From positions 16,940-80,939 of the forward strand of contig NZ_JAOQJV010000012.1 of the NCBI RefSeq assembly GCF_025567415.1: DNA of 64,000 nucleotides. Reading direction: 5' to 3'. The notes under the pieces were generated by a model. That model saw nothing but the letters and a program-made list of their open reading frames with translations, did no database searches and was not told the DNA's origin. This DNA is from Claveliimonas ammoniilytica (GTDB lineage: Bacteria; Bacillota; Clostridia; Lachnospirales; Lachnospiraceae). This document shows positions 24,943-33,371 of this stretch, piece after piece. The stretch's first letter is position 1. The number at the start of each line of letters is the position of its first letter. Both the position numbers and the translations under genes were made by a program.

Positions 24943-26391
24943 ATGGAGAGATTATATGACAGATTGAGTGCTTACCAGGCATCGGATTATTATGGATTCC
25001 ATATGCCGGGGCATAAGAGACAGGCATCCTGGGGCGACAATCTTCCATTTGGAATCGATATCACGGAGATTGAAGGGTTTGACGATCTTCATCACGCAAG
25101 TGGAATTCTGAAAGATGCGCAGGAGCTGACAGCCAGAGTGTACGGCGCGGAAGAAAGCCGTTTTCTGGTGAATGGAAGTACAGTAGGAATCCTGAGTGCG
25201 ATACTTGGCTGCACGAAGAAGGGCGGTAAGATACTATTTGCCAGACAATGCCACAAATCAGTCTATCACGCAGTCTATCTGAATGAATTGAATCCGATCT
25301 ATCTGTATCCGGAATTTGATGAGGATTTACATCTGAATACTTATATTTCTGTAAGCGCAGTGAAGACTGCGCTTATGGAGCATTCGGACATACGCGCTGT
25401 GGTAATCGTGTCTCCGACATATGATGGCGTGATTTCTGATGTGGAAGGAATTGCCGCAGTGGTGCATGCATATGGTATTCCACTGATCGTGGATGAGGCA
25501 CATGGAGCACATCTGGGATTTCATCCGTATTTTGATAAAAATGCACTGGCAAAAGGAGCTGATGTGGTAATTCACAGCGTTCACAAGACACTGCCGTCGC
25601 TTACACAGACGGCTATTTTGCATGTACAGGGTGAGATTGCAGATCGCAGACGGATCTTCCGTTATCTGGATATGCTGCAGTCCAGCAGCCCTTCGTATGT
25701 GTTGATGGCGTCGATCGATAACTGCGTGCATCTGCTGGCAGAAAAACGAGACGAGATGTTTGTACCGTATGTGAAGAGATTGCAGGAAGCCCGGGCGCAG
25801 CTGAAGCAGATGAAGTACTTGAAGCTTTTGGAGACGGAGCATTATGACTGGTCTAAGATTGTCGTATCGGCGAAGGGAGGTGGCCTTAGTGGAAGGGAAC
25901 TGTATCGCATTTTGCGTGTGAAATACCATTTGCAGATGGAGATGGCGGCAGGGACTTATGTGATTGCAATGACGTCGATCAGTGATACGGATGAAGGTTT
26001 TCAGAGATTAGTAAAGGCATTTCTGGAGATAGACAGCGAGATTGGATTGAAAAATGAGCAGATGAACGCGAGCAAACAGATGGCGCTGAATGATGTGGTG
26101 GAAGCTATGGAGGATGCTATGGGAAGACTCCCTAAGAATCCGCAGGTCATGAACAGTGCCAGGGCTCTGGAAATTCCATTGGAAGAGACCGAGATGGTAT
26201 TATGGGAAGAGAGTGTGGGCAGAATATCAGTGGAATATGCCTATCTTTATCCGCCGGGAAGTCCGTTGATCGTGCCGGGTGAACAGGTGACCGAAGAGGC
26301 GGTAAGGTTGCTGCAAGATTACCGAAAAGTAGGATTTTCCATAGAGGGATTAGAAAAAGACGATTATCTGAGAGTGCAAAAAAACTGGTAA
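24943..26391 (+). CDS. Orn/Lys/Arg decarboxylase-like PLP enzyme (YaaO type)
   Basis: 482 residues. Fold type I PLP motifs of the family: FHMPGHKRQ at residue 19, DEAHGAHLG with the PLP-binding Asp-x-Ala-His, and the Schiff-base Lys in HSVHKTLPSLTQT. The C-terminal domain ends in YLYPPGSPLIVPGE. It is shorter than the inducible E. coli lysine decarboxylase and matches the YaaO/SpeA-like class near holB in Firmicutes. The substrate (arginine, lysine or ornithine) cannot be assigned. It heads a run of genes to rsmI. Confidence 0.85.
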   Translation: MERLYDRLSAYQASDYYGFHMPGHKRQASWGDNLPFGIDITEIEGFDDLHHASGILKDAQELTARVYGAEESRFLVNGSTVGILSAILGCTKKGGKILFARQCHKSVYHAVYLNELNPIYLYPEFDEDLHLNTYISVSAVKTALMEHSDIRAVVIVSPTYDGVISDVEGIAAVVHAYGIPLIVDEAHGAHLGFHPYFDKNALAKGADVVIHSVHKTLPSLTQTAILHVQGEIADRRRIFRYLDMLQSSSPSYVLMASIDNCVHLLAEKRDEMFVPYVKRLQEARAQLKQMKYLKLLETEHYDWSKIVVSAKGGGLSGRELYRILRVKYHLQMEMAAGTYVIAMTSISDTDEGFQRLVKAFLEIDSEIGLKNEQMNASKQMALNDVVEAMEDAMGRLPKNPQVMNSARALEIPLEETEMVLWEESVGRISVEYAYLYPPGSPLIVPGEQVTEEAVRLLQDYRKVGFSIEGLEKDDYLRVQKNW

Positions 26392-26437
26392 AATGACCGT
26401 AGATATAGTAAGATACACAAGAGAATGAGGATCAGAC

Positions 26438-27025
26438 ATGGGGAAGATATATTGCATGATGGGGAAAAGTTCATCAGGAAAGGATACGCTGTATCAGAAG
26501 GTTCTGGAGCGACTGCCGCAGATACACAGGGTAGTGCCGTATACGACCAGACCGATCCGGGAAGGCGAGCAGGACGGAGTGGAATATCATTTCGTGGATG
26601 ATAAGCAGCTTGCCGAGCTGGAAACAGACGGTAAGATCGTGGAGCTTCGGGCATATAACACGGTACATGGTATCTGGAAATATTTTACCGTAGATGACGG
26701 TCAGATTGACCTGGAGCAAGGTGATTATCTGTTGATCGGTACACTGGAGACCTATGAGAAGATCCGGGAATATTATGGTGCGGAGCATCTGGTTCCAATC
26801 TATATAGAAGTGGAAGATGGGGAACGGCTTGCAAGAGCACTGGAACGGGAGCGCAGACAGGCAGTTCCAAAGTATAAAGAGATGTGCCGGAGATTTCTTG
26901 CGGATGAAGAAGATTTTTGCGAGGAGAATCTGAAGCGCCTCGGGATAGATAAAAGATATAGAAATACGGACATGGAGACATGTCTAAATGAGATAACAGG
27001 AGTGATGTGCAATGGGAAGTTTTAA
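26438..27025 (+). CDS. Guanylate kinase-like P-loop protein
   Basis: 195 residues. The P-loop is GKSSSGKDT at about residue 8 and the GMP-site segment VPYTTRPIREGEQDGVEYHF is typical of guanylate kinases. In Bacillus thymidylate kinase (tmk) occupies the corresponding place before holB; here a Gmk-like gene does. The P-loop Gly-Lys-Asp-Thr ending differs a little from classic Gmk (GKST). It may be the cell's Gmk or a paralogue of narrower role. It overlaps holB by 14 bases. Confidence 0.75.
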   Translation: MGKIYCMMGKSSSGKDTLYQKVLERLPQIHRVVPYTTRPIREGEQDGVEYHFVDDKQLAELETDGKIVELRAYNTVHGIWKYFTVDDGQIDLEQGDYLLIGTLETYEKIREYYGAEHLVPIYIEVEDGERLARALERERRQAVPKYKEMCRRFLADEEDFCEENLKRLGIDKRYRNTDMETCLNEITGVMCNGKF

Positions 27026-28004
27026 GGACGTAGTAGGACATAAAAATATTATCGAATATATTCAGAACGCAGTGAACGCCAATAAGGTTTCTCATGCGTA
27101 CATTCTAAACGGAGAACGTGGTTCGGGTAAGAAGATGCTGGCAACGCTTTTTGCAGAGACGCTGCTTTGTGAGGAACAGGGAAGTTCGCCTTGTAACAAG
27201 TGTCATTCCTGCAAACAGACAGATAGTGGCAATCATCCGGATGTAATCTGGGTGCAGCATGAGAAGCCGAATACGATCAGTGTGGATGACATTCGTACAC
27301 AGCTGAATAACGATATTGAGATCAAGCCGTATCAGGGACCATATAAGATTTATATTGTGCCGGAGGCAGATCTGATGACGACGCAGGCGCAGAATGCATT
27401 GCTGAAGACATTGGAAGAGCCACCGGAGTATGCGGTGATCTTTCTCCTGACTGAGAATGCAGAGAAGCTTCTTCCGACCATCACTTCCAGATGTGTCATG
27501 TTGAAGCTGCGCAATATCCGCGATAAGCTGATCCGCAAATACCTGATGGAGAAGCTGGAAGTACCGGATTACAAGGCTGATATCTGTACAGCATTTGCAC
27601 AGGGCAATATGGGCAAAGCAATCATGTTGGCACAGTCTGAACATTTCGGGGAGATCCGTGATGAAGTAGTACAGCTTTTGAAATATATCCATGATATGGA
27701 AATCAGCGAGATCGAAAAAGCGATCAAGAGATGTCAGACATATAAATTAGAAATCAATGATTATCTGGATATTATTATGATATGGTATCGAGATGTGTTA
27801 TTATATAAGGCGACCAAAGATGTGAATGAGATTGTATTTAAGGATCAGGTATCCAGCATCAAGGAGCAGGCGACCAGAAGTTCATATGAAGGTATCGAGC
27901 TGATACTGGAAAGTCTTGAAAAGGCGAAGACCAGACTGGATGCGAATGTTAATTTCGAGCTGGTTATGGAGCTTCTGTGTCTTACAATAAAGGAGAACGG
28001 CTAA
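27012..28004 (+). CDS. holB: DNA polymerase III delta-prime subunit
   Basis: 330 residues. Walker-like GERGSGKK at about residue 35, a zinc-binding set ending CNKCHSCKQ near 62-70, ALLKTLEEPPEYAVIFLLT and the SRC motif (TITSRCVML) are clamp-loader features. The protein joins the clamp loader that places the beta clamp at the replication fork. It is followed immediately by ricT with no gap, the usual order in Firmicutes. Confidence 0.9.
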   Translation: MGSFKDVVGHKNIIEYIQNAVNANKVSHAYILNGERGSGKKMLATLFAETLLCEEQGSSPCNKCHSCKQTDSGNHPDVIWVQHEKPNTISVDDIRTQLNNDIEIKPYQGPYKIYIVPEADLMTTQAQNALLKTLEEPPEYAVIFLLTENAEKLLPTITSRCVMLKLRNIRDKLIRKYLMEKLEVPDYKADICTAFAQGNMGKAIMLAQSEHFGEIRDEVVQLLKYIHDMEISEIEKAIKRCQTYKLEINDYLDIIMIWYRDVLLYKATKDVNEIVFKDQVSSIKEQATRSSYEGIELILESLEKAKTRLDANVNFELVMELLCLTIKENG

Positions 28005-28913
28005 ATGATAAAAGTAATTGGAGTAAGATTCCGCACGGCAGGAAAAATCTATTTCTTCTCGCCAGGAGGACTGGAACTGAAAGCGGGAGATAAAGTAATC
28101 GTAGAGACTGCGCGTGGCGTGGAGTTTGGTTCAGTGGTGACCGGTATAAAAGAGGTGCCGGATGATCAGATATCCCAGCCATTGAAACCGGTTATCCGAA
28201 TTGCCACACAGGATGATGTGCGGAGAGAGGCAAAGAACCGGGAAAAGGAAAAAGAGGCATTTAAGATCTGTCAGGAAAAGATCCGCAAGCACGGATTGGA
28301 AATGAAACTGATCGATGCAGAATATACATTTGATAATAACAAAGTACTGTTTTATTTCACCGCGGATGGACGTATCGACTTCCGCGAACTGGTAAAGGAT
28401 CTGGCAAGTGTATTCCGTACCAGAATCGAATTGCGGCAGATTGGCGTCCGCGATGAGACAAAGATCCGCGGAGGCATTGGCATTTGCGGAAGACCGCTGT
28501 GCTGTCATACTTATCTGACAGAATTTGCACCGGTATCGATCAAGATGGCGAAGGAGCAGAATCTGTCATTGAATCCGACTAAGATTTCAGGTGTGTGTGG
28601 ACGATTGATGTGCTGTCTGACCAATGAGGAAGAGACATACGAAGAGCTGAACAGTCATTTACCATCTATCGGCGATTATGTGACCACACCGGAGAAGCTG
28701 AAGGGAGAAGTACAGTCGGTAAATGTACTGCGTCAGACGGTTAAGGTTATTGTATCACTGGATAATGACGAAAAGGAAGTTCGTGATTATAAAGTGGATG
28801 AACTTCGATTCAAACCGCGCCGCAGAAAGAATAATCGTGTTTCTAAGGAAGAAATGAAGGAACTCAGAGGTCTGGAAGAGAAGAACGGAGCATCCAAATT
28901 AAACGATGAGTAG
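28005..28913 (+). CDS. ricT: RicT/YaaT, PSP1-domain regulatory iron-sulphur protein
   Basis: 302 residues. PSP1 C-terminal domain with the paired cysteine motifs CGRPLCCHTYL and CGRLMCCLTNEE, which bind a 4Fe-4S cluster in the Bacillus complex of RicT, RicF and RicA (YaaT, YlbF, YmcA). That complex stimulates RNase Y maturation of messages and supports sporulation and competence. GTG-free ATG 28005 follows AAAGGAGAAC. The C-terminus is basic. It overlaps trmN6 by eight bases. Confidence 0.88.
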   Translation: MIKVIGVRFRTAGKIYFFSPGGLELKAGDKVIVETARGVEFGSVVTGIKEVPDDQISQPLKPVIRIATQDDVRREAKNREKEKEAFKICQEKIRKHGLEMKLIDAEYTFDNNKVLFYFTADGRIDFRELVKDLASVFRTRIELRQIGVRDETKIRGGIGICGRPLCCHTYLTEFAPVSIKMAKEQNLSLNPTKISGVCGRLMCCLTNEEETYEELNSHLPSIGDYVTTPEKLKGEVQSVNVLRQTVKVIVSLDNDEKEVRDYKVDELRFKPRRRKNNRVSKEEMKELRGLEEKNGASKLNDE

Positions 28914-29685
28914 AGAATACGATAAAAATGAGCTGATCCATCCAGGCGAACGTCTGGATGATCTGCAGACGGGCGGATATTATCTGATCCAGGATCCGTC
29001 CAGATTCTGTTTTGGTATTGATGCAGTGTTGCTGTCGTCTTTTGCCCGTGTGAAGCGTGGCGAGAAAGCATTGGATCTTGGAACCGGAACCGGCGTGATT
29101 CCGATTCTGCTGGAATCCAAGAATCAGGGCGCATTTTACGGCGGTCTGGAGATTCAGGAAGCCAGCGCGGATATGGCGAGACGGAGTGTGCAGTATAATG
29201 ATCTGGAACAGAAAATCGAGATAAAGACCGGAGATATCAAAGAGGCGGCAGCCCTGTATGGCGCGGCCTCTTTTGAAGTTATTACGGTAAATCCTCCGTA
29301 TATGATCGGAGAGCATGGTCTGAAAAATGACAACGAAGCCAAGTACATTGCCAGACATGAAGTGTACTGTACACTGCGGGATGTGGTGGAACAGAGCGCG
29401 AAGTTATTGAAAGACAAGGGTAGATTCTATATGGTTCATCGTCCATTCCGGCTGCCGGAGATCATGTGTGAGATGTGCAGGGCAAAGCTGGAACCGAAGC
29501 GGATGCGTCTCGTATATTCCAGAGTCGATAAGGAACCGAGTATGGTGTTGATTGAAGGCATGAAGAATGGCAGGCCACGGATGCAGGTGGAAGCGCCGCT
29601 GATCGTATATGAGCAGGATGGAAGTTATACAGAAGAAGTGTTGGCTATGTATGGCGATATGAAGAAGAGCCGGGAAGAGAGATAG
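28906..29685 (+). CDS. tRNA1(Val) adenine-37 N6-methyltransferase-like (YabB/TrmN6)
   Basis: 259 residues. SAM-binding LDLGTGTGVIPILLES at about 45 and the N6-adenine methyltransferase motif NPPY (VNPPYMIGEHG) at about 128. In Bacillus the neighbouring yabB occupies the same place. The family methylates A37 of tRNA-Val in E. coli; the exact target in Firmicutes is less certain. Start overlaps the ricT stop. Confidence 0.85.
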   Translation: MSREYDKNELIHPGERLDDLQTGGYYLIQDPSRFCFGIDAVLLSSFARVKRGEKALDLGTGTGVIPILLESKNQGAFYGGLEIQEASADMARRSVQYNDLEQKIEIKTGDIKEAAALYGAASFEVITVNPPYMIGEHGLKNDNEAKYIARHEVYCTLRDVVEQSAKLLKDKGRFYMVHRPFRLPEIMCEMCRAKLEPKRMRLVYSRVDKEPSMVLIEGMKNGRPRMQVEAPLIVYEQDGSYTEEVLAMYGDMKKSREER

Positions 29686-29738
29686 CAGAACGGCAGAGTA
29701 AAAGATAAGAAATAAAGCACAGTTACAGGAGGATAATT

Positions 29739-30596
29739 ATGAATCCGGGAACATTATATTTGTGTGCGACACCAATCGGTAATCTGGAAGATATGACATT
29801 TCGGGTAATTCGGACATTGAAAGAAGTGGATATGATCGCAGCAGAAGATACCCGTAACAGTATCAAGCTGCTGAACCATTTTGAGATTAAGACACCGATG
29901 ACCAGTTACCATGAATATAACAAAATTGAAAAAGGACATAAGTTAGTACAGATGCTTCTGGAGGGAAAGAATCTGGCACTGATCACAGATGCGGGTACAC
30001 CGGGTATTTCTGATCCGGGAGAAGAACTGGTGCAGATGTGTTATGAGGCCGGAGTGCCGGTAACATCGTTGCCGGGAGCTGCAGCATGTATTACTGCACT
30101 CACATTATCAGGATTGTCCACCAGAAGATTTGCATTTGAAGCATTTCTCCCATCGGACAAAAAAGAACGGCAGCAGGTACTGGAAGAGCTGAAAAATGAC
30201 ACTCGCACGGTTATCTGCTACGAAGCACCGCATCGATTGGTGAAGACGTTAAAGGAACTGCTGGAAGCGCTTGGCGACCGTCGGATTACTATCTGCCGGG
30301 AACTGACGAAGAAGCATGAGACCGCATGGCAGACACATATTGCGGAAGCTTGTGAGTATTATCAGGAAAATGCACCAAAAGGGGAATGTGTACTGGTGAT
30401 CGAGGGCAGAAGCCGGGAGGAATTGAAGGCAGAAGAGCAGGAGCAGTGGGAACAAATGCCGTTAGAAGCACATATGGAACATTATGAGTCTCAGGGCATG
30501 GATCACAAGTCGGCAATGAAGCGGGTAGCGAAAGACCGTGGAGTCAGCAAACGCGATATATACAGAATGCTACTTGAACTTGGACAATCTGACTAA
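29739..30596 (+). CDS. rsmI: 16S rRNA cytidine-1402 2'-O-methyltransferase
   Basis: 285 residues. LYLCATPIGNLEDMTFR at the N-terminus, AEDTRNSIKLLNHF, ITDAGTPGISDPGEELV and LPGAAACITALTLSG are the RsmI signatures of the tetrapyrrole-methylase fold. It methylates the 2'-O of C1402 in the decoding centre. AGGAGG precedes ATG 29739. It ends the run that began with the decarboxylase-like gene. Confidence 0.92.
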   Translation: MNPGTLYLCATPIGNLEDMTFRVIRTLKEVDMIAAEDTRNSIKLLNHFEIKTPMTSYHEYNKIEKGHKLVQMLLEGKNLALITDAGTPGISDPGEELVQMCYEAGVPVTSLPGAAACITALTLSGLSTRRFAFEAFLPSDKKERQQVLEELKNDTRTVICYEAPHRLVKTLKELLEALGDRRITICRELTKKHETAWQTHIAEACEYYQENAPKGECVLVIEGRSREELKAEEQEQWEQMPLEAHMEHYESQGMDHKSAMKRVAKDRGVSKRDIYRMLLELGQSD

Positions 30597-30698
30597 GAAT
30601 CGGTAAAAAGATTGTTCAATCTGGTCATAGTAACCAAAGAATGGATTCGGTATAATGGATGACAGTAGAAAAAGACTGTTTACTCAGGAGGAACGAAC

Positions 30699-31811
30699 AT
30701 GGCAAGTTTATCATTAAAACATATTAATAAAACATATCCAAACGGATATGAAGCAGTAAAAGATTTTAATCTCGAGATTGAAGATAAAGAGTTTATTATC
30801 TTTGTCGGACCATCAGGATGTGGTAAGTCTACAACACTTCGTATGATCGCAGGTCTGGAAGATATTACAGGTGGAGAGTTATACATTGGCGACACCAAGA
30901 TGAATGATGTAGATCCTAAGGATCGTGATATCGCGATGGTATTCCAGAACTATGCCCTGTATCCTCATATGACTGTATATGACAATATGGCATTTGGACT
31001 GAAGCTCCGTAAAGTGCCGAAAGACCAGATTGATAAGATGGTTCGTGAAGCCGCTAAGATTCTTGATCTGGAGCCATTGCTGGATCGTAAGCCGAAGGCA
31101 TTGTCAGGTGGTCAGCGTCAGCGTGTAGCTATGGGACGTGCGATCGTGCGTGATCCTAAGGTATTCCTGATGGATGAGCCACTGTCTAACCTGGATGCCA
31201 AGCTTCGTGGACAGATGCGAGTAGAGATTTCCAGACTGCATCAGAGACTGGGAACGACCATTATCTATGTAACACATGACCAGACAGAGGCTATGACACT
31301 GGGAACCAGAATTGTAGTTATGAATGGTGGTATCGTACAGCAGGTAGATACACCACAGGTATTGTATGATAAGCCGAATAACCTGTTTGTAGCAGGATTT
31401 ATCGGATCTCCACAGATGAACTTTGTAGATGCGCTTTGCTGCGTGGAAGGGGACGGCGTGATCCTGTCTCTGCAGGATGCAGATATCCGCCTGCCGAAGG
31501 ACAAAGCTAAGAAGCTGATCGATGGTGGATATGATGGAAAGAGAGTTGTTCTTGGTATTCGTCCGGAAGATATTCATGATGATCCGGAATATCTGGCAGC
31601 ACACCGTGATACAGTGATCACAGCGAAGATCCGTGTATACGAGATGTTGGGAGCGGAAGTATTCCTGTACTTCGATTACGATGGAGCGAATATGACTGCA
31701 AGAGTAAAACCAGATACCAAGGCAAGAACGAATGATATGATCGATTTTGCACTTGATCCGGAGAAGATTCATGTATTCGATAAAGAGACCGAATTGACGA
31801 TTACAAACTAG
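30699..31811 (+). CDS. ugpC: Sugar ABC transporter ATP-binding protein (UgpC/MsmX-type)
   Basis: 370 residues. Walker A GPSGCGKSTT, signature LSGGQRQRVAMGRA, Walker B FLMDEPLSNLDAKLR, H-loop YVTHDQTEAMTLG, then a C-terminal TOBE-type regulatory domain (about 240-365). No permease or binding-protein genes are adjacent, as with the shared MsmX/UgpC ATPases that energise several carbohydrate importers. AGGAGG precedes ATG 30699 and a terminator follows, so it is a single-gene unit. Confidence 0.92.
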   Translation: MASLSLKHINKTYPNGYEAVKDFNLEIEDKEFIIFVGPSGCGKSTTLRMIAGLEDITGGELYIGDTKMNDVDPKDRDIAMVFQNYALYPHMTVYDNMAFGLKLRKVPKDQIDKMVREAAKILDLEPLLDRKPKALSGGQRQRVAMGRAIVRDPKVFLMDEPLSNLDAKLRGQMRVEISRLHQRLGTTIIYVTHDQTEAMTLGTRIVVMNGGIVQQVDTPQVLYDKPNNLFVAGFIGSPQMNFVDALCCVEGDGVILSLQDADIRLPKDKAKKLIDGGYDGKRVVLGIRPEDIHDDPEYLAAHRDTVITAKIRVYEMLGAEVFLYFDYDGANMTARVKPDTKARTNDMIDFALDPEKIHVFDKETELTITN

Positions 31812-31839
31812 AATATTGGAAAAATTATAAAGAGACACA

Positions 31840-31865
31840 GGAGACGATGAGGATTCATCGTCTCC
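31840..31865 (+). terminator. Stem-loop after the ABC ATPase gene
   Basis: GGAGACGATGA and TCATCGTCTCC form an 11-pair perfect stem with a four-base loop. The following T-tract is short (ATTTGTATT). Confidence 0.65.
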
Positions 31866-31951
31866 ATTTGTATTCATAAACTGCATTACCATATTATGGA
31901 TTACAGACTTTACCGAAATAGTATAGGCGACAGGGCGGAACGACACAAATT

Positions 31952-31980
31952 TTCACAAATCAACATGAATTATGTATAAT
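31952..31980 (+). promoter_or_regulatory. Promoter upstream of the CdaR-type regulator
   Basis: TTCACA (31952-31957) and TATAAT (31975-31980) are spaced 17 bases. It lies about 45 bases before the small reading frame that precedes the regulator gene. Confidence 0.6.
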
Positions 31981-32023
31981 AGACATATGTTGTGTGGGCA
32001 GGGGGATCAGAAAGAAGGTGCGT

Positions 32024-32242
32024 ATGAAAATAAAAGTAATTCTCCCAATTATGGTTGCAACTGTGGTGGTGTGCAGTTATATTAAATATCAGAAAACAGA
32101 AGTTGAGATTGCACGCTTTGATTATCGCATGCGGGTGATGAAAGAAGAAAGCTGCAGGATGCAGAATGGGAGGGGATTGTTTGCTGACGAATCAGGTGAT
32201 TCAGAAAACAATACAGGATATCAAGAGAGTATCGGGATATGA
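32024..32242 (+). CDS. Possible small membrane peptide overlapping the CdaR-type gene
   Basis: A 72-residue frame from ATG 32024, behind AGAAGGTGCG. It begins with a helix suited to the membrane (IKVILPIMVATVVVCSYI, about 3-20) and continues with charged residues. It overlaps the start of the regulator gene in another frame by about 60 bases. It could be a real small protein, or a translated leader that controls entry into the regulator gene. There is no homologue that I recognise. Confidence 0.35.
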   Translation: MKIKVILPIMVATVVVCSYIKYQKTEVEIARFDYRMRVMKEESCRMQNGRGLFADESGDSENNTGYQESIGI

Positions 32243-33275
32243 GATTTCACTGTGGGGAGCGGATGGAGAGAGTGTGGCGTCATCCGCATCGGAGTCTGAG
32301 ACTCTGAAGGATAAAGTAAAAAGCTTTATAGAAGACAGTGAAATGGAAGATATATCGGAGAGAGCGGATGAAGAGACAGCGTTATTTGCCATATATGCAG
32401 ACAGTACACTGGAGTATGTGATGGCACTGACCGGGACTGGCGATGACCGTATGCTGGCCGGGCGTATGGGTGTTATTCAGGTGGTTGGGCTGATGAAAGC
32501 ATGTGGGGAACAGATGGATAAAGATCGTTTTATTCAGAATCTGCTGTTAGACAATCTGCTTGTGGTGGACATTTACAATCGTGCAAGAAAGCTGCACATT
32601 GCAAATGAGCGACGGAGAGTCGTGTTTATCGTAGAACCGAAGGATGAGAATGACAATCTGGTACTTGAAACAATGCGTGGACTTTATGGTATGGGAACCA
32701 GGGATTTTGTTACAGCGGTAGACGAAGGACATATTATATTAGTAAAAGAACTGGAAAATAAAGAGGATTACCCGGAGATCCTGCAGATGGCGAAAGTAAT
32801 CGTAGATACTCTGAGTATGGAAGCAATGGTGAATGTGAGAGTATCCTACGGAACGATCGTGCAGGAGCTGAAAGAGGTATCTCGTTCATATAAAGAAGCG
32901 GACATGGCACTGGAAGTGGGACGGGTATTTTATGGAGAGCGCGGTGTGCTGGCATATAATGAACTTGGCATCGGACGTCTTGTCCATCAGTTACCAAGAT
33001 CTCTGTGCGAAATGTTTCTGAAAGAAGTGCTGGCTGTAAATGCAACGGAGATGTTCGATGATGAAGAACTGGTCACGGTATATGCATTTTTCGATAATAA
33101 TCTTAATATTTCTGAGACAGCCCGTAAGTTATTTATACACCGGAATACGCTGGTGTATCGCCTGGAGAAGATTCAGCGGAAGACAGGTCTGGATGTCAGA
33201 GTCTTTGAGGACGCACTGACATTTAAGATTGCGGTTATGGTAGAAAAGCATTTAAAATATCTGAATAACCAATAA
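32181..33275 (+). CDS. CdaR/PucR-type helix-turn-helix regulator
   Basis: 364 residues from TTG 32181, chosen because GGGAGGGG lies just upstream and the resulting start LLTNQVIQKTI fits CdaR proteins; ATG 32166 lacks a site. The N-terminal 130 residues match the sugar-diacid-recognition region, a GGDEF-like middle follows, and the C-terminal helix-turn-helix reads NISETARKLFIHRNTLVYRL. Family members activate carboxylate or sugar-acid genes. A terminator separates it from the aconitase-family gene downstream, which may nonetheless be its target. Confidence 0.82.
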   Translation: MLTNQVIQKTIQDIKRVSGYEISLWGADGESVASSASESETLKDKVKSFIEDSEMEDISERADEETALFAIYADSTLEYVMALTGTGDDRMLAGRMGVIQVVGLMKACGEQMDKDRFIQNLLLDNLLVVDIYNRARKLHIANERRRVVFIVEPKDENDNLVLETMRGLYGMGTRDFVTAVDEGHIILVKELENKEDYPEILQMAKVIVDTLSMEAMVNVRVSYGTIVQELKEVSRSYKEADMALEVGRVFYGERGVLAYNELGIGRLVHQLPRSLCEMFLKEVLAVNATEMFDDEELVTVYAFFDNNLNISETARKLFIHRNTLVYRLEKIQRKTGLDVRVFEDALTFKIAVMVEKHLKYLNNQ

Positions 33276-33281
33276 TAAAGG

Positions 33282-33312
33282 GCGGTTGCTTATTGTATGG
33301 CAACCGCTTTTT
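33282..33312 (+). terminator. Terminator after the CdaR-type gene
   Basis: GCGGTTGC and GCAACCGC form an eight-pair stem around a ten-base loop, followed by five T residues. Confidence 0.8.
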
Positions 33313-33371
33313 GTGTTACACTAAACAAACGAAGTCAGTCCATTAAGAGAGGCTGGAAGGAGGAGAAGAAT

